Counted from the first letter of the stretch, positions 32,193 through 44,515 are shown. The stretch: DNA of 64,000 nt from Valencia hispanica (GCA_963556495.2 OY747717.1:3127501-3191500), one strand, 5' to 3'. The notes: generated by a model not told the origin, from the letters alone. Made by a program: numbers and translations.

Positions 32193-35041
32193 GTACCGAC
32201 GCAGAACGCACACTCGGCACATTCATTTGTGTCCATTATAGTGGACGTTTTGTTCACCTTCATCTTCTTTTACTATTTTGAGTTATCCTATTAAGCCCTA
32301 CAGTACTTTTAGAAGGCATTCTGGGCTTTTGATAGGTTTACATGCTGGGAAGTCCCCTTTTTTCCTCAATCAAAATGGCTGGCTTACCAGCAACCACATT
32401 TTATGAAAAGATGAGAGAGAAGTCAAATAATCTTCATATTTTGCTATTTTTACCCTACAGATTATACATATTCTTGTTATTAACATGTCAATAACAATAT
32501 TTTGACATCTGAAAACAGTTTAATGATTTATCTTATGAAATAAAAGTGCTTTTATGAATGTCAATTATGGAGGACAACAGGACGATTTTAGTGAATTGAA
32601 TGACTTCATTGTAGGAGAAATACATGAAGCAGAAGAGATTCTATACAAGACAGTCGAGGGAGGTTCAGATTTTGAACTTCCAGATGAGGAAAATGATGAG
32701 GATTATGCAATGCAACACCAACTTTTCCAGTTTGTTCAGATTTAACGGGTTTTCTGCTGCTTCATCAGACTAGATTATTAAAAAATTTTAAAAACGTGAA
32801 AAACCTGCGTCAAAATATTATAAGTGACAATGCGCTCAGAGTTCTGGGGTTGATGCATCCTATTGTTTAGAGACAATTGCAAACTTTAGACTTGGGATTG
32901 GCGATAAATTGATTAATCGAATTTGCTGTTTCTGAAGCCCCAGTGTGGCTGTAGCAAGAAGGTCCTGGGTTCGAATCCCAGTCTGGAGTGTATGGCCTCA
33001 AATCTATATTGCGATATAATCTAAAGCGTGTGCGATAATGATATCTTCTGCCATATATTCTTTTCTTTATATACGTTAAAATGACCATTTTTGAACATTC
33101 TCACTTTCCAGATACATTGCAGCAGAACAACTTCAAAAAAGTTCAGAATGCCATTTAAAGAACATGTATTGTGCAAAATGCATTTTATTTAATATTCAAA
33201 TCTTTTTCCAAAAAAATGCAACACAAAAATTCTCATAACATAAAGATGAAGATATTTTAAATAAATTAAAAGCTAAATGTTATAAAAACACAAAGTTCAA
33301 AGTTGTCTGCTTTCCCGGTTATTTGTTGTTGTTAAATTTAATATCGCACAAAAACAAACTTTCACACATTTGAAATAAAAATACTTTCAGCTGTTCAGCT
33401 GGTTCCTTTTCCGTTAAATGAAGAAACAGCAAACCGTGGTGGGCCGGTATAGTTTTAAATTTCTACCTTATACCTTTTATATTGCCCACTATTACTGTAG
33501 TGTTTCTGCATGTTCTCCGTGTGGGTTCTCTCTGGGTACTCCAGCTTCCTCCCACAGTCTAAACGCATGCTTGTTATGTTCATTGGTCTCTCTGTTGCCC
33601 TGTGATGGACTATCCAGGGTGTAGCACGCCTCTCGCCCATTGACCACCCCCACCACTGTCGCAACCCTACAAGAAAAAGCTGATATAGCTGATGATGGGA
33701 TGAAAATGTAACATTTTGGAAAAATCTGGATTTTTCTTTCACTTGTGCTTCTGTAGCTCAGAGTGATGTCATCATTTTTTACAGCCTTTCTTTTTTTTTT
33801 TTGAAAGACTTTGAATTCAGGTAATCTCCCAGAAGGGATGATTGAAATAAAACCAAGTTTTTAAGTTTTTTGTTTGTTGTTTTTTTTTTTTGCAGAGAAA
33901 AAAAATCTATTAAAATCGGATTTAATATGAAAACGATATATTTTATTTTGAAGCCAAATATCACCAAGCCCCAGTGAACGGAGGAGGAAATGCAGCTGCA
34001 TGGCGGAGAAGTTTAAACGGGTCACAGATTGTTTGGTATCTTTTTTTAAATTTCTTATTAGTTTTAATTATTATTTAACAGATACAGACTGGTCAACATC
34101 CTTCACCACAATCTTGCGCAGCGTTAACATACATATTTTGCAGAGTCCATACTCAACCAACATAAGGACAACTTAAAATATTTAGTATCTTTTTTAGTTT
34201 CTTGCATCCAGATCCCTTTTTATTTTTTTTAACCATAGAATATAGAGTAATGAAGTCACACACTGTCAAATGATTTTTTTTTTTCATTTTAACTGTTTTC
34301 ATGCCTTCAGTTTCATCTCCACACAGACATTAAAACACTCCTTGTCTACTTTAACCCAGTGTATCAATTCATTCCTGTAAGAATTTTTTTTTTTTGTCAC
34401 AATATATTTGTAAACAATATATTCATTGCTGACATCATCACCTCTAGGTTTACTGTATAACATTTACAACCTTTCACCCTAATGACTGTAAACGGCGAGT
34501 TTTGTAGAGTAAATCACTTTTAGGTTGCGTGATGTCCTTTGCCGTGCAGCGGCGGCTTTTACAGCAGTGCTTTGTCTTAATATAGTCCCAAATCTAAATC
34601 TGCTCCTGTTATTCCTTCGTGTTACTTATTATTTCCCATTTGCAATCGATATGATTATTGAGGTCACCAGGAATAATTAGGATCATTATTAAGTAATTTT
34701 CGTGACTTTTGCACATGAAATGCTAGCTGTTACCATTCACTTACATTGTTTCTGATAAGCTAAAGAAAAACTGACTGATGCCAGATTAGGAGAATGACTG
34801 GCCTGGTTACAAAATGCTTTTTCACACTTATCTAACTCTGGGGAAGATGGCAACAGACTAAATTTCCCTTAGGAGTGGAATATCCCTTTAATCCCCTAAA
34901 AAAAAAAGAAGAAAAAAGATGGGAATCAACATAGCAACCACTGAGAAGTTTCTTCTTAAATTAATGTCATCATGCAAACAAAAATGTTGTTTTATGTACA
35001 GTTTCCACATTGTTTTTAATATGTTAATATCCGACCAGCAG
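32193..35041 (+). other. Intron 9: acidic orphan frame, SINE with nested hAT, poly-T tracts
   Basis: It holds a 63-codon acidic open frame (32554-32745), a tRNA-headed SINE split by a hAT fragment (32935-33650), and several long T runs near 33.8-34.4 kb. From 34.4 to 35.0 kb I see only the possible end of a MITE (ggaatatccctttaat). Confidence 0.5.
32935..33650 (+). mobile_element. tRNA-derived SINE, split by hAT fragment
   Basis: The tRNA-like head has a B box-like ggttcgaatcccag (about 32970). The body resumes at about 33503 with tctgcatgttctccgtgtgg, ctcccacagtctaaacgcat and cctctcgcccattgacc. Between them (about 32992-33500) is DNA of hAT family C (ctcaaatctatattgcgata). Confidence 0.7.
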
Positions 35042-35143
35042 GTGGCGCCCATTCACTACAGTATGCGCTCTGCCACACTGGGAGCGCCCAACAAGAGAGA
35101 CTTCATAGAAGAACTGATGAAACAGCTGGACACCTGCCAGAAG
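35042..35143 (+). CDS. Exon 10: start of second coiled coil
   Basis: Acceptor gaccagcag, donor AAG|gtaaac, 34 codons, phase 0. The first half (VAPIHYSMRSATLGAPNK) is linker-like. The second half, RDFIEELMKQLDTCQK, begins the long heptad pattern that runs through exon 21. Confidence 0.85.
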
Positions 35144-35760
35144 GTAAACTTTTGTTGACAACAGCTCCCAGCTCCCCTCGCTGTGAGATAAAAATGCATC
35201 CGAGATGGTTAGAAGGTTGATCTGGTTGCGTCTCAATTAGTTCATTTAGGAGAGTGATACCCAGAAATAGATTCCTTTCAAGTCTTATTTCTGTTAATTT
35301 TAGGGAAATGCAACTATTGCAGCAAATATCGAAATAAATATTATTGGAAAGTTGAGTGGAAGGAAAAAAGTTTAGTTGGAAAAGGTTGCACAGTCAGACA
35401 TTTGCACGTATATCACCCTGTGTGTAATAAATGCATATCATAAGAAAGCTTTACTTTTCTATTTTAATTTTTGAAATTAAGTTTTTGATTATATTCAAAT
35501 TCACTAAGATGCACCTATATTACTCGACATGCATTGAACCTGAGGTGACATTTCCAGTGAAATAGTTCTGCATAGATGAACTGAAATGTATTAGTTTGTC
35601 GTTTACCTTTTAGGCCCAAATTAGCCGAGAAGTAAAAGATTTAAAGACAATTTTGACTCAGGGTTCAGTTTTATCTATGCCAGTTTTGGTGAAAAGTATA
35701 GGTTTACAAAGGGATGGAATTGTTAAACAATATTTCTAATGTTTTATGTGTTTTCTGCAG

Positions 35761-35819
35761 CGCAACACCTTCCTGGAAGCAGAGAGCGCCGAGATGGAGA
35801 AAGAGAGGAACCAGATCAG
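35761..35819 (+). CDS. Exon 11: coiled coil
   Basis: Acceptor tttctgcag, donor AG|gtcaga. It is 59 bases, leaving two over. The product RNTFLEAESAEMEKERNQI is strongly helical and continues into RFEMRALLVNNEDLL of exon 12. Confidence 0.8.
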
Positions 35820-36097
35820 GTCAGACTGGATGTTATTTGTGCTTTATCCTAACCCTGATTTATCTGTTAGTAGGCGATTAACTCAGGTCAATTTCGGGGA
35901 AGTTATGGTCGATAATGGGCTTAGAAGAGAGATAATTTCACAGGTGATTGTAACTTGGGCCAAAAGTTGTTTCCAAGATGTTCAGAGAATCTGCAGACGG
36001 ACAACAAATCCCTGAAGTGACCAAAAATATTGCGAGATGGGAAGAAATGATCAAACCCAGAGATCTGTCTGTCCAGGTCCTCGTTGAGGATCAAAAG

Positions 36098-36500
36098 ATG
36101 TGCCGGGTAATCGAGCTCCAGTCCTCGAGGGCAGCTGTCCTGTTTGCATGTTTCTGCTTCAACAAACCCGAATCAAATACTTCAATAAAAAACAAACAAA
36201 AAACTTTATTCATCCCAAAGGAACATTAAATGTTGTCGTAACTCAGATCATCCAAGTATCTTCAAAGAGTCGTTGTGGATGGTGATGCTGTGGGCAGGAA
36301 GGATCTCCAGTAGCAGTCAGTCTTACAGTGAATCTGTGGAGACCTCTGACTGAAGACTGTTGCTGCCATGACATGCTAACAACTCGATATTCCACAGTAA
36401 CATGTCCTGGATGACGCCATCAGTTGTTGGCAAGCTCTGCTAATCCACCTCATTTGCTTTTGCCGCTCCTCTCTGCATCTGTCTGGCCCTATGGTGGTTA
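36098..36500. repeat. MITE fragment joined to LINE fragment
   Basis: gagctccagtcctcgagggc resembles the MITE family at 15981. From about 36185, ctttattcatcccaaagg and aaggatctccagtagcagtc resemble a fish LINE 3' region in reverse. It lies just upstream of exon 12. Confidence 0.45.
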
Positions 36501-36690
36501 ATAATGATAATTATTTCTAGTAGAACGTTGAAGAACTTGATTGCACGATGAGGAGGTAATTCAGCCATCTGGATCGGGACCTAAAAGTTGCCCTCAAGGA
36601 CACTCGCACCTGCCACCGTTTGGCAGCGCTTTTTATCGTTTCGTTTGCCGCTTCGACTAGTACAGTAACGGCCCGATTGCCCTGTGAAAG

Positions 36691-36838
36691 GTTCGAGATG
36701 CGCGCCCTGCTGGTGAACAACGAGGACCTGCTGAGGACCAACGCCCAGCTGAACAACGAGCTGAAGAGGACCAGGGAGCAGATGATAGAGATGGAAAAGG
36801 AGGGCCAGGGCTTCAGGGAGAGATTCAGAGAGATGGAG
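36691..36838 (+). CDS. Exon 12: coiled coil
   Basis: Acceptor cctgtgaaag, donor GAG|gtgagc. The first G completes the Arg codon from exon 11. The product FEMRALLVNNEDLLRTNAQL continues NNELKRTREQMIEMEKEG. An 85-base intron follows, the second shortest in the gene. Confidence 0.85.
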
Positions 36839-36923
36839 GTGAGCTGTTGGGTTTCTAGAAGCACTAGGAGGGTCGCGTTTGTTCGACTTCAGTTAGGAGT
36901 GACGTCTGTCGTCGGCTTTGCAG

Positions 36924-37028
36924 ATGGAGGTGAAGGAAGCCCGGGAAATGATGGTGGAGGCCAACACTCAGGAGTACGCCTTCAACTTCCTCCAGCAGTC
37001 CCTGAAGAACAAGATCCAGGATGCTGAG
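36924..37028 (+). CDS. Exon 13: coiled coil
   Basis: Acceptor ggctttgcag, donor GAG|gtagat, 35 codons, phase 0. The product MEVKEAREMMVEANTQEYAF continues NFLQQSLKNKIQDAE. The aromatic YAFNF interrupts the otherwise charged heptads and may mark a skip. Confidence 0.85.
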
Positions 37029-39590
37029 GTAGATTCAGAGGAGCTGCTGTTTTTTTTTACACGATTTAAAGGTTCAAATTAGGGATGTTCATATTTGGCT
37101 TTTTTACCGATATACCAATATAGCCTAACTCCTAATTACCGATACCGATATGTGGGGACCCTCCGTCATAAAAAACAACAACTACTAAACCATTTTAGGT
37201 AACTACAATGACATGTCTTGTATCATGCATACTTGAGCTTTAAACATCTAGAAAATTTAATAACTACTACAATTTTAGTTAGGCAATAGAAAAAGGTGCC
37301 ATTTTTATTTTGTCTTCAAAAGTAGCTGGAAAACATTCTCACACAGAGAATATTGACAAAGGCCCACCACACAGGGCCAATTTCTACTTTTAGAAAATGT
37401 AAACAACGTTATACCTTTATAGCAGTGAGGTAAAGTGGAAACAACTGAAACAAGAATAAACAATAAAAAAACAGTACACATTTAAGCAGGAATATAATAT
37501 CTCGAAAACTAAACCTCAAATCTGTCATATTTTGACTTTTTGAAAGAGAGAAGTAGCTGAAGAGTTTGATATATAATATGTGTATGGTGCGAAAAAGTCA
37601 TCTTATTAAAAAATAAAAACCAATACCGAAATCACGCGAGATTAGCAAAATCACGCGTGGTTTCGTCAGTAAACACAACAACAAGCAAGAAAACAACAAA
37701 CAACATGGCCCCAAAAGGTCTGTGTTTTATGTTATGTTTGAATTGACTGAAACTGTAATGAGTGTTCACAAAACGAACTAAAATTAACAATTTATTGAGT
37801 AAATTTGCTTAGTTTTCGTTTCTGTAGCCTGTGTTTTAAAAATAAAAAAACAAATGGTGCCACAAGCAGAGGCGGCATCAGGGAGCGTTTGGTCATTCAT
37901 AAGTGTTCAAGTCAAGGCGCATGGTTCTCGTGTGTCTTTTGAACAGACTTATGTCTCATGCATCGGTTCAAGGGATTATCGGTCTACGTCTCTCCCTGCT
38001 CTACTGTGCATGAATCGACGCGTAAAAAATACGAATCGCGTTAACTATACAAATTAATCGACCTGCGTTAGGACGTTCATTTTGAAAGCCCTAGTTTTTT
38101 TTACCGTGTTGCTCTTAAAATCCTAATATTTAGATGAATGTAAAATTTCTTCGATTTCTTTATGCAATGATGCAATAATCGCCAGATTACTCGATTGCTA
38201 AAATAATCGACAGCTGCAGCCCTAGTAAAAATAAATAATTGAAAGACCAAATTTAATTAGACCCCTGCTTTCCAACGTACGCGTAACGTAATTGATGCGT
38301 TTTACTCACGCATCACTCGCGAAAGCATTCCACCCAGCTGGTCCCGGGAGATCACGAAATCACGGGAGAATTTTAATTGCATAACTTAAAGGAGCTGTAT
38401 GTAAGATTGTGGCCAAAACCGGTACTGCAATCACTTTCAAACTACTGTAGAGCGGTGTATCCCCTCCCGACTCGAGGTTGCCAGATTGGCTGCAGGAACG
38501 TAGGCTGCTACAAGGAGCTTCCAAAGGCAAGTGACGAGTCCTACACAGTAATTATGTTAATTATAATGACAGAGAAACGGGCTCTGATAATGCATCGCTA
38601 ATGTTAGCAATAATGACTCGCCGTTTTTATTTCCCAAACAATTCCTTATCTTTTTAATTCGATGACCGTCCTCCTCCTTACGCGCTAACGTAACGTTACT
38701 TTGTACGAACATGCAAAACTTTGTTCGACTGTCATGAATATTTTAAATGTCCATTTACATGAAGTACAAGTTGGCCAAACATAGCTTCAGGCCAAAACAC
38801 AAGATGACATCATCAGCATCAGTTGAGGGCTGCAACTTCACTTTTTAAATGACAATATCCTGGCTGTATTTAAGTATTTGAAGTATTTAAGTATTTGAAA
38901 TGAACATGATTTCTTAATGTCTAGTGACGTATCAGGGCCATTTTATGATTAATTGAAATACATTTCTTACATACAGCTCCTTTAAAGTGTAGTATGCAGG
39001 GTAAAATGTAATTCAATGTTAGTAGGTAACATAAACCTCACCATCCACTCCAAAAACTGCACATATTTATGTTCATGCCTTCTTCTTTTTCATGTTTTCC
39101 TTGTAAAAAATGATCACTGGGATCATATAAAATGGCTGATTCTCCACTTTAGGGATGAACTTCTCATCGTCTGTGATAAAAACCAACAAATTAAACCCAC
39201 AGACCGACTGACTTCCATGGTGTCACAGGTAGTGATGGTTTTAGTTTTTTCATAGCTAAGCAGTCGGAAATCTGCACGTGTCTTTTATTTTGAAAGTTTC
39301 TGGATTTTTTTCACTGCCTCCGGGTTTTATTTCCTGTCTGGTCCGATCTAAACTGCTGAGCTTGACGCATAGGGCGTAAAAAAACCAGATTTAGGAGATG
39401 GGGGGCCGCGACACAATGCTTCTGATTTGCAGACGTCTTACGCATCCGGTGGAACGCGGGGCTCATGTTGAGTGAATGGGAATCTGTGTAATCCTCTGCA
39501 GTCAACGTCCTTCCTGGTTCTGGTTCCTGATCCGAACCTGAACGAGGAGGCAGAGATTTGATGTTCTCTCCTCTGACGTTTGGTGTTCAG
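37029..39590 (+). other. Intron 13: hAT relics and a TTAA-flanked MITE
   Basis: Degenerate hAT-type DNA (taccgatataccaatatagc ... aatcgacagctgcagccct) fills about 37083-38225. A TTAA MITE lies at 38386-38985. The rest has no clear content. Confidence 0.5.
38386..38985. mobile_element. TTAA-flanked MITE, 17-bp perfect inverted ends
   Basis: TTAA then AGGAGCTGTATGTAAGA on the left; its exact reverse complement then TTAA on the right; 600 bp. A TTAA duplication is the mark of piggyBac-type insertion. No transposase. Confidence 0.85.
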
Positions 39591-39743
39591 GACAACCTGG
39601 AGAAGCAGACCCAGCACGCCCAGAATATGGCTGAGAAGCTGTGGCTGGCAGAGAGAAAGCTGGAGGAGATGGAGGTGGACGGAGAGAGCAGAGAGAAGAA
39701 GACATCTGAACTCAACAGCACCATCTTCAGGCTGGAAGAAGAG
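39591..39743 (+). CDS. Exon 14: coiled coil
   Basis: Acceptor tggtgttcag, donor GAG|gtacag, 51 codons, phase 0. The product DNLEKQTQHAQNMAEKLWLA continues ERKLEEMEVDGESREKKTSE and LNSTIFRLEEE, a charged heptad helix. It is separated from exon 15 by only 81 bases. Confidence 0.88.
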
Positions 39744-39824
39744 GTACAGGAATATTGTAACTGTGGTGGGTCACTCCCGGGCTGATGGTGTGAGGAGGTG
39801 TGACCAGTTCCTGGGTGTTTTTAG

Positions 39825-39992
39825 CTCAGCGAGGCCATGCAGATGTCCACCCAGAGCTCAGCAGAGCTGAACCTGCAGCAGAAGCTACGCCAGGACGCCC
39901 AGATGAGGGTGGAGGAGCTGGAGGAGGCCCTCCTTGAGAAGGATCAAGAAACTCAGCGGCTGCAGCTCCTTGTCAGCAAACTGCAGGGAGAG
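39825..39992 (+). CDS. Exon 15: coiled coil
   Basis: Acceptor gtgtttttag, donor GAG|gtacct, 56 codons, phase 0. It contains LQQKLRQDAQMRVEELEEAL followed by EKDQETQRLQLLVSKLQGE. It is similar in style to the cingulin and myosin rods. Confidence 0.88.
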
Positions 39993-40070
39993 GTACCTGT
40001 CCCTGCTCGACGCAGCCGCAGCAGACGTCATCAAGCAGACCGTTGCCTCAGCTTCTGTGTCTGGTTCCAG

Positions 40071-40244
40071 GTTTCCGGTAAGCTGATCGATAAGGAGCGC
40101 AGCTTGGAGGAGGAGATCCAGCTGAGGGAGCGGCTGCAGCTGCAGTGTCGGCAGGCCGAGAGGGCGGTGGACGATCTCACCATGGAGCTGCAGACCACCA
40201 ACCAGGCCAAAGACGACCTGGTTAAGCAGCTCAAGTTGGCTCAG
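40071..40244 (+). CDS. Exon 16: coiled coil
   Basis: Acceptor ctggttccag, donor CAG|gtacgt, 58 codons, phase 0. The product begins VSGKLIDKERSLEEEIQLRE and continues AERAVDDLTMELQTTNQAKD and DLVKQLKLAQ. It can be laid against the cingulin-like 1 stretch that ends DRSRLVKQMEDKVSQLE. Exons 14-16 form a tight cluster. Confidence 0.88.
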
Positions 40245-41804
40245 GTACGTTCTAATGGGTCATTGACAGGACAAACTCCTCACGGGCTCCTGTAGACCTC
40301 TGAGATCTGTGGTGGTTGATTTCTTTGATTTTTATTGTCCGATTGGGCAAAGTTGAAGAAAACCTGTAACTGTTACGCCTGTTTTCCCGGTTCTGAGTTA
40401 AACCTAGTTTATGTTTCTCCGTGAGCGACTTTCCACCCACAAGCACAAGTATTGACAGAGACGTTTTCTTTTTATACTTCCCCGTTGGTGTTAGTGTTGC
40501 AAAGCAATTCTCCTCCAGGACAGCAGGGGGCGCAGACCTTTTCTGGCAGGTCTCCCTACCATTGCAGTGACGTCTCTGGTCGACGACAGTTTACTTCAGC
40601 TTGTAAACGCACATCCACTCAAGCAGCGAGTTTTGATTTAGCTGGAAAGCTTTTTTCTAGAAGTTCAGCTCATAAAATCCTATGAAAACTCCTGTAAACA
40701 AACAAACACAGCATCTGTTTTGTTGTTCTCTGCACCTCCTGGTGTTCAAAATCACCAAGAGAACCAGATTAGATAAACTGGCCTTGCAATATAAAGCATC
40801 AAGTGGCCAAAAGCTGCGTTGACTACTAATTACATCAACTATAGAGCACCGTTCGGGTGAAACGATGCTTCAATCACAGACATTCGCTCTCTGTCACGTT
40901 CGACGGATAGTTACAAAAATTGGGCTCTACTCCGTCCGTGCTTGCGTGCCTGTTGGAGAGCCCTTTGCGTTGACGGATGATGGCGCTGACAGTGGACAGG
41001 ACCCTCAAACAGAAACAGCCTCACCAAATAAACGTCCATCTTCTCGGACCACTGGAGGCTGAGAGGGCAGGAGGGAGACTGAGCCAGGGGTACCTTCTAT
41101 AGGTAGGGAGTAAATCTGGGCCTAACCAAAGGCAACTGCAGCAGAACTGGGCCAGAAATGTCTATGGGATAGAAAATTGGACAGTGAAAAAAGTACATGA
41201 CAGTCAAAGCTAAGTTAAATATTCTGCAATTTTTACCCAAAACACTTAAGAAAATAAAAAGAGCATGTTGGCAAAGTTACGATGAACACTGAGAAACAGA
41301 CAAATTTTTTCAGCACCAGATTATATTGTGGACTTTGGACCTGTTGTGGACTAGCTATTTAATTGGAGTTCTTTAATTGGACCCTTGTAGATGTAAAAAG
41401 ACGAGGTGGCTCTGTTCTGTCAATATGACACGTAGAACTTGGACATTATTTTACATTTCCAAGTGATCTGACAGAAGCATTTACTGTGTCTACAGTTATG
41501 ATCCTATCCTTGATCGGCATACGTCATTGGAATCTCAAGAATCTCTGCTTTCCAATGACGTCTAATATGTTTATGTGCATAGAAAGGGTGTCACGAAAAA
41601 ACTCCGTAATGAGTTGATGGGTTTGCCAAGGAAGCACGGAGCCAGGAATACTGTCTATTGGATGTAAAACAAAGAAAATTAATTACGTTAATGGCAGTAA
41701 TGGCTCCAGTCTAGAAAAGACACAAGGGATCAGGACTACTTTCTATGGAAAGCAAAAAGAAAATGCCGCCAAAGGTTAACGCAGCAATGATGCATGAGTA
41801 TAGA

Positions 41805-42452
41805 TAGGGCTGGGCGATATGACCTCAAATCTATATTACGATATATATCATTTGAAGCACGTGCGGTAACGATATTGTTGCGACATAATTTTTTCTTCTG
41901 TTTTATATATGTCAAAATATATGTGCCATTCTAGATAGAAAGACTTTTTTTTTAAAAAGCATAGAATGCCGTTTAAAGAACATTTATTGTACAAAATTTC
42001 ATTTTCCAAAAAATGCAACACAAATATTCTCATAAGATAAATAAAGACGAAGATATTTTAAATAAAATACAAGCTAAAACGTTATGAAAACCCCAAATAC
42101 AAAAAGTTGAAATTGAAAGAATAACATTTTTACTGCTTTCCTCATTTCCTATTTATAAATTTATCGCACAAAAACAAAGCTGCACATATTTGAACTAAAA
42201 ATGCTTCAAGTTCAACAGGTTTCTTTTTCGTTAAATGGAAAACAACACATTTTAAACTCACAATATCCTGTGTAAATACGAACATTCACGAAAATCAGTA
42301 TTTATCCTCCTTGCCCACCTGGTAAAAAAGTACGTAGGCACAGCTTGATGACATTATCAAAATGCGCAATGGCGGTAGGCCGGGAGTCAAAATCTCTACC
42401 GTTGGCTAAATTTACATCATTTCTACCTTATACTGTTTACATCACCCGCTAG
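41805..42452. mobile_element. hAT-like element family C
   Basis: Starts tagggctgggcgatatgacc; shares an interior with the copy nested in the SINE (aatgccgtttaaagaacatt-like, atcgcacaaaaacaaa, ctaccttatactg). It ends about acatcacccgctag. No matching flanks were found. Confidence 0.6.
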
Positions 42453-42729
42453 TAAGTAGAGAGACTGTAAACAGCAGCGTGAGGGAAGGTTGTCGTTGTT
42501 TTCTTCTACTCTGAACCTGTAGCAACAGAACAACATAAAGCTGACAGTAACACAAATATATACAAATATAGACGAGGGGTTCTGCCCCCATTTTACCTTT
42601 AGCTACTTCAGGAGCCAAAATGTGTCTCGGGGGTTTTTGCCAAACCCATTTTAAGAAGGTCGGTGTCCCTTCTCCGTCTGGCACCAGGAGGCAAAATAAC
42701 CACCAGGATCACTAAAACAAATATCCGTT

Positions 42730-43010
42730 TTTTTTATGTCTTTCATTCCTAAAGGTTTTTATTCCTGAACTGAGTCCCGACTGTGACTCAGTGTAAAGGA
42801 GCGTTCCTTTTTCCCGCCTCACCCTTCATGAACCTCACCGCAGTGCTCCATGACTCAGAGACGTCCACTTGACTTAATAAGACATGCAAAACCACTATAG
42901 TTTGGGGTTAATGAGGTATTAATTATGCAAATCCTGTTTAACAATCGGCGTGCATAAAAAGTCACGGTCCTGGAAATGCATCATGCTGTCATTCCTGCAG
43001 TAATCTGTCC
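42730..43010. promoter_or_regulatory. Candidate intronic enhancer
   Basis: Repeat-free stretch with two AP-1 sites TGACTCA (42784-42790 and 42851-42857), a homeobox core TAATTA (42920-42925) overlapping a POU octamer ATGCAAAT (42925-42932). The base composition differs from the AT-rich surroundings. Function is inference. Confidence 0.35.
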
Positions 43011-43489
43011 TACTTCTGAAACCACGAGCTGTTAGAGAAGTTCAGGGGTCTCATTTATAAAGCTTGCCTTACCCACGAACCCTTACGCCACATTTTCAGA
43101 CTTCTAGACCCTCGCAATAAGAAATATGAATCAAGAATTATATCACAGTATGTTCACATGTATGTCTTCAGATTATACACCAGTTGCACTTGTTGGTGCA
43201 TTAATTGTGTGAAGTAAGAAATATAAATCCTGCAGCTGGCGCTCATTGAAGATCCGCCACTGGCAGCATCAGGATGGGGGGGAGCCGATGTAGATTCCCT
43301 ATTAGATCTATGAGCTGAACTGGACCCAGTGTTAGATCTACTGACCTACAGAACCGTTCATCACATTCTGGCTGTGGCATACCGTCTCCCTATCTGCCTC
43401 CGCCTTCTTTTTCTATGTCCGCCACGCCGCTGAATCTACGCTGTGCCACTCGCTGCTCTTCCGTTCATTTATGACCCCCAAAATAATAT

Positions 43490-43838
43490 TTTGCGCATAG
43501 GATACTTTTTAAAACTAGACTTAAAACAAACCTTCTCAGTCAGGCTTTAAATATCCAGGAGTGCTGAAACTTATGTTCTGCTGTAATTTAGTTTTAATTA
43601 GCTCTCATTCCAATGTTATTGTTGCTACAAGAAGTAATCATATAAGTGGAACTCTATATTTATTGTTCTGATTTGTTTAACTGCTTGCGCTGCAGCTTTT
43701 ATTTTTTATTTTAACCCTTTTACATTTGTTGTCTTGTTACATATTTTCTTATTGCTAACTATATTTTTGTCTTTTATTGTGAAGCCCTTTGGTCGCCCTT
43801 TTGGCTGAGTAAAGCTCTATATAGATAAACGTTGATTG
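43490..43838 (+). mobile_element. LINE (L2 group) 3' end
   Basis: ttaaaactagacttaaaac, then tgtgaagccctttggtcgcc and gctctatatagataaacgtt followed by gattgattga, the standard L2-group 3' terminus with a short tandem tail. Confidence 0.7.
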
Positions 43839-44187
43839 ATTGAAATAAAATGGTTTTCCGCGACTAAAAATTGCGATTTCTCCGCCTCTCTGTTGCCATG
43901 GTTATCTGTGAAACGACTCCCATCATATTCACCAGGGCACTTTGCGTTGACAGTTTATGGTAGAAAGCGGGTGTGTAGGAGGCGGGTTCTGATACAAAAC
44001 TACCTGAGCACATTTCTAGGGAGAGCGGGAATTATGTGTAGCTGTGTGTACTCCAAGTTTGATAAATCTAGAAACTTTCCTTGCGTACTTTTTTTTTTTT
44101 TATAAATGTTTTTTGCTGAGCTTAAGTATGATTTTAGTGAAGATTCTGGATGTTTAGATCAACATGTTTGCTTCTGACCGTCAACAG

Positions 44188-44277
44188 GAGAAGCTGATCG
44201 ACCTGGAGAGCGAACTGGAGGAGCTGAGCGACAGCGAGCAGCGGTGGGCCGCCAAGCAGAAGAGGACCATCGAGCAG
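44188..44277 (+). CDS. Exon 17: coiled coil
   Basis: Acceptor accgtcaacag, donor CAG|gtagtg, 30 codons, phase 0. The product EKLIDLESELEELSDSEQRW continues AAKQKRTIEQ. It is the first of three exons packed within 450 bases. Confidence 0.88.
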
Positions 44278-44352
44278 GTAGTGAAACGGCCAGCAGGGGA
44301 AAAAACGATCTCGACCCAAAATGGACTTCAACACGTTCTCCTCTGTTTTCAG

Positions 44353-44436
44353 ACCGAACAGCTGCAGTTGAAGTTGATTCAGGAGAAAGATCTGAACGAC
44401 CAGCTGGAAACTGAGAAGGCTTTCATGGAGAGACAG
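44353..44436 (+). CDS. Exon 18: coiled coil
   Basis: Acceptor ctgttttcag, donor CAG|gtgacc, 28 codons, phase 0. The product is TEQLQLKLIQEKDLNDQLET followed by EKAFMERQ. It corresponds in place to the cingulin stretch that ends ISLERQ. Confidence 0.88.
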
Positions 44437-44515
44437 GTGACCTTTTCTTCAACATGGACTCCCAAATCCCCGCTAAAGACGCATCCTGTGTTAACATTTC
44501 TGCATCCCTGTGCAG

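Larger units (their letters stand above)
40245..44187 (+). other. Intron 16: L2 debris, hAT family C, candidate enhancer, LINE 3' end
   Basis: 40.45-41.06 kb is unrecognised. 41.07-41.80 kb has L2 3' UTR-like pieces (ccaggggtaccttctatagg, aggactactttctatgg). A hAT family C copy lies at 41805-42452, a motif-rich stretch at 42730-43010, and a LINE 3' end at 43490-43838. Confidence 0.5.

Noticed and set aside
32946..32995. tRNA gene (ggttcgaatcccag)
   Set aside because: Only the B box and T-arm-like part is convincing and it is followed by a SINE body, so it is the head of a tRNA-derived SINE.
36620..37027. 135-codon continuous frame as one exon
   Set aside because: Reads through the gtgagc donor at 36839 and the ttgcag acceptor at 36923; splitting into two exons keeps the heptads, whereas the frame between them does not.
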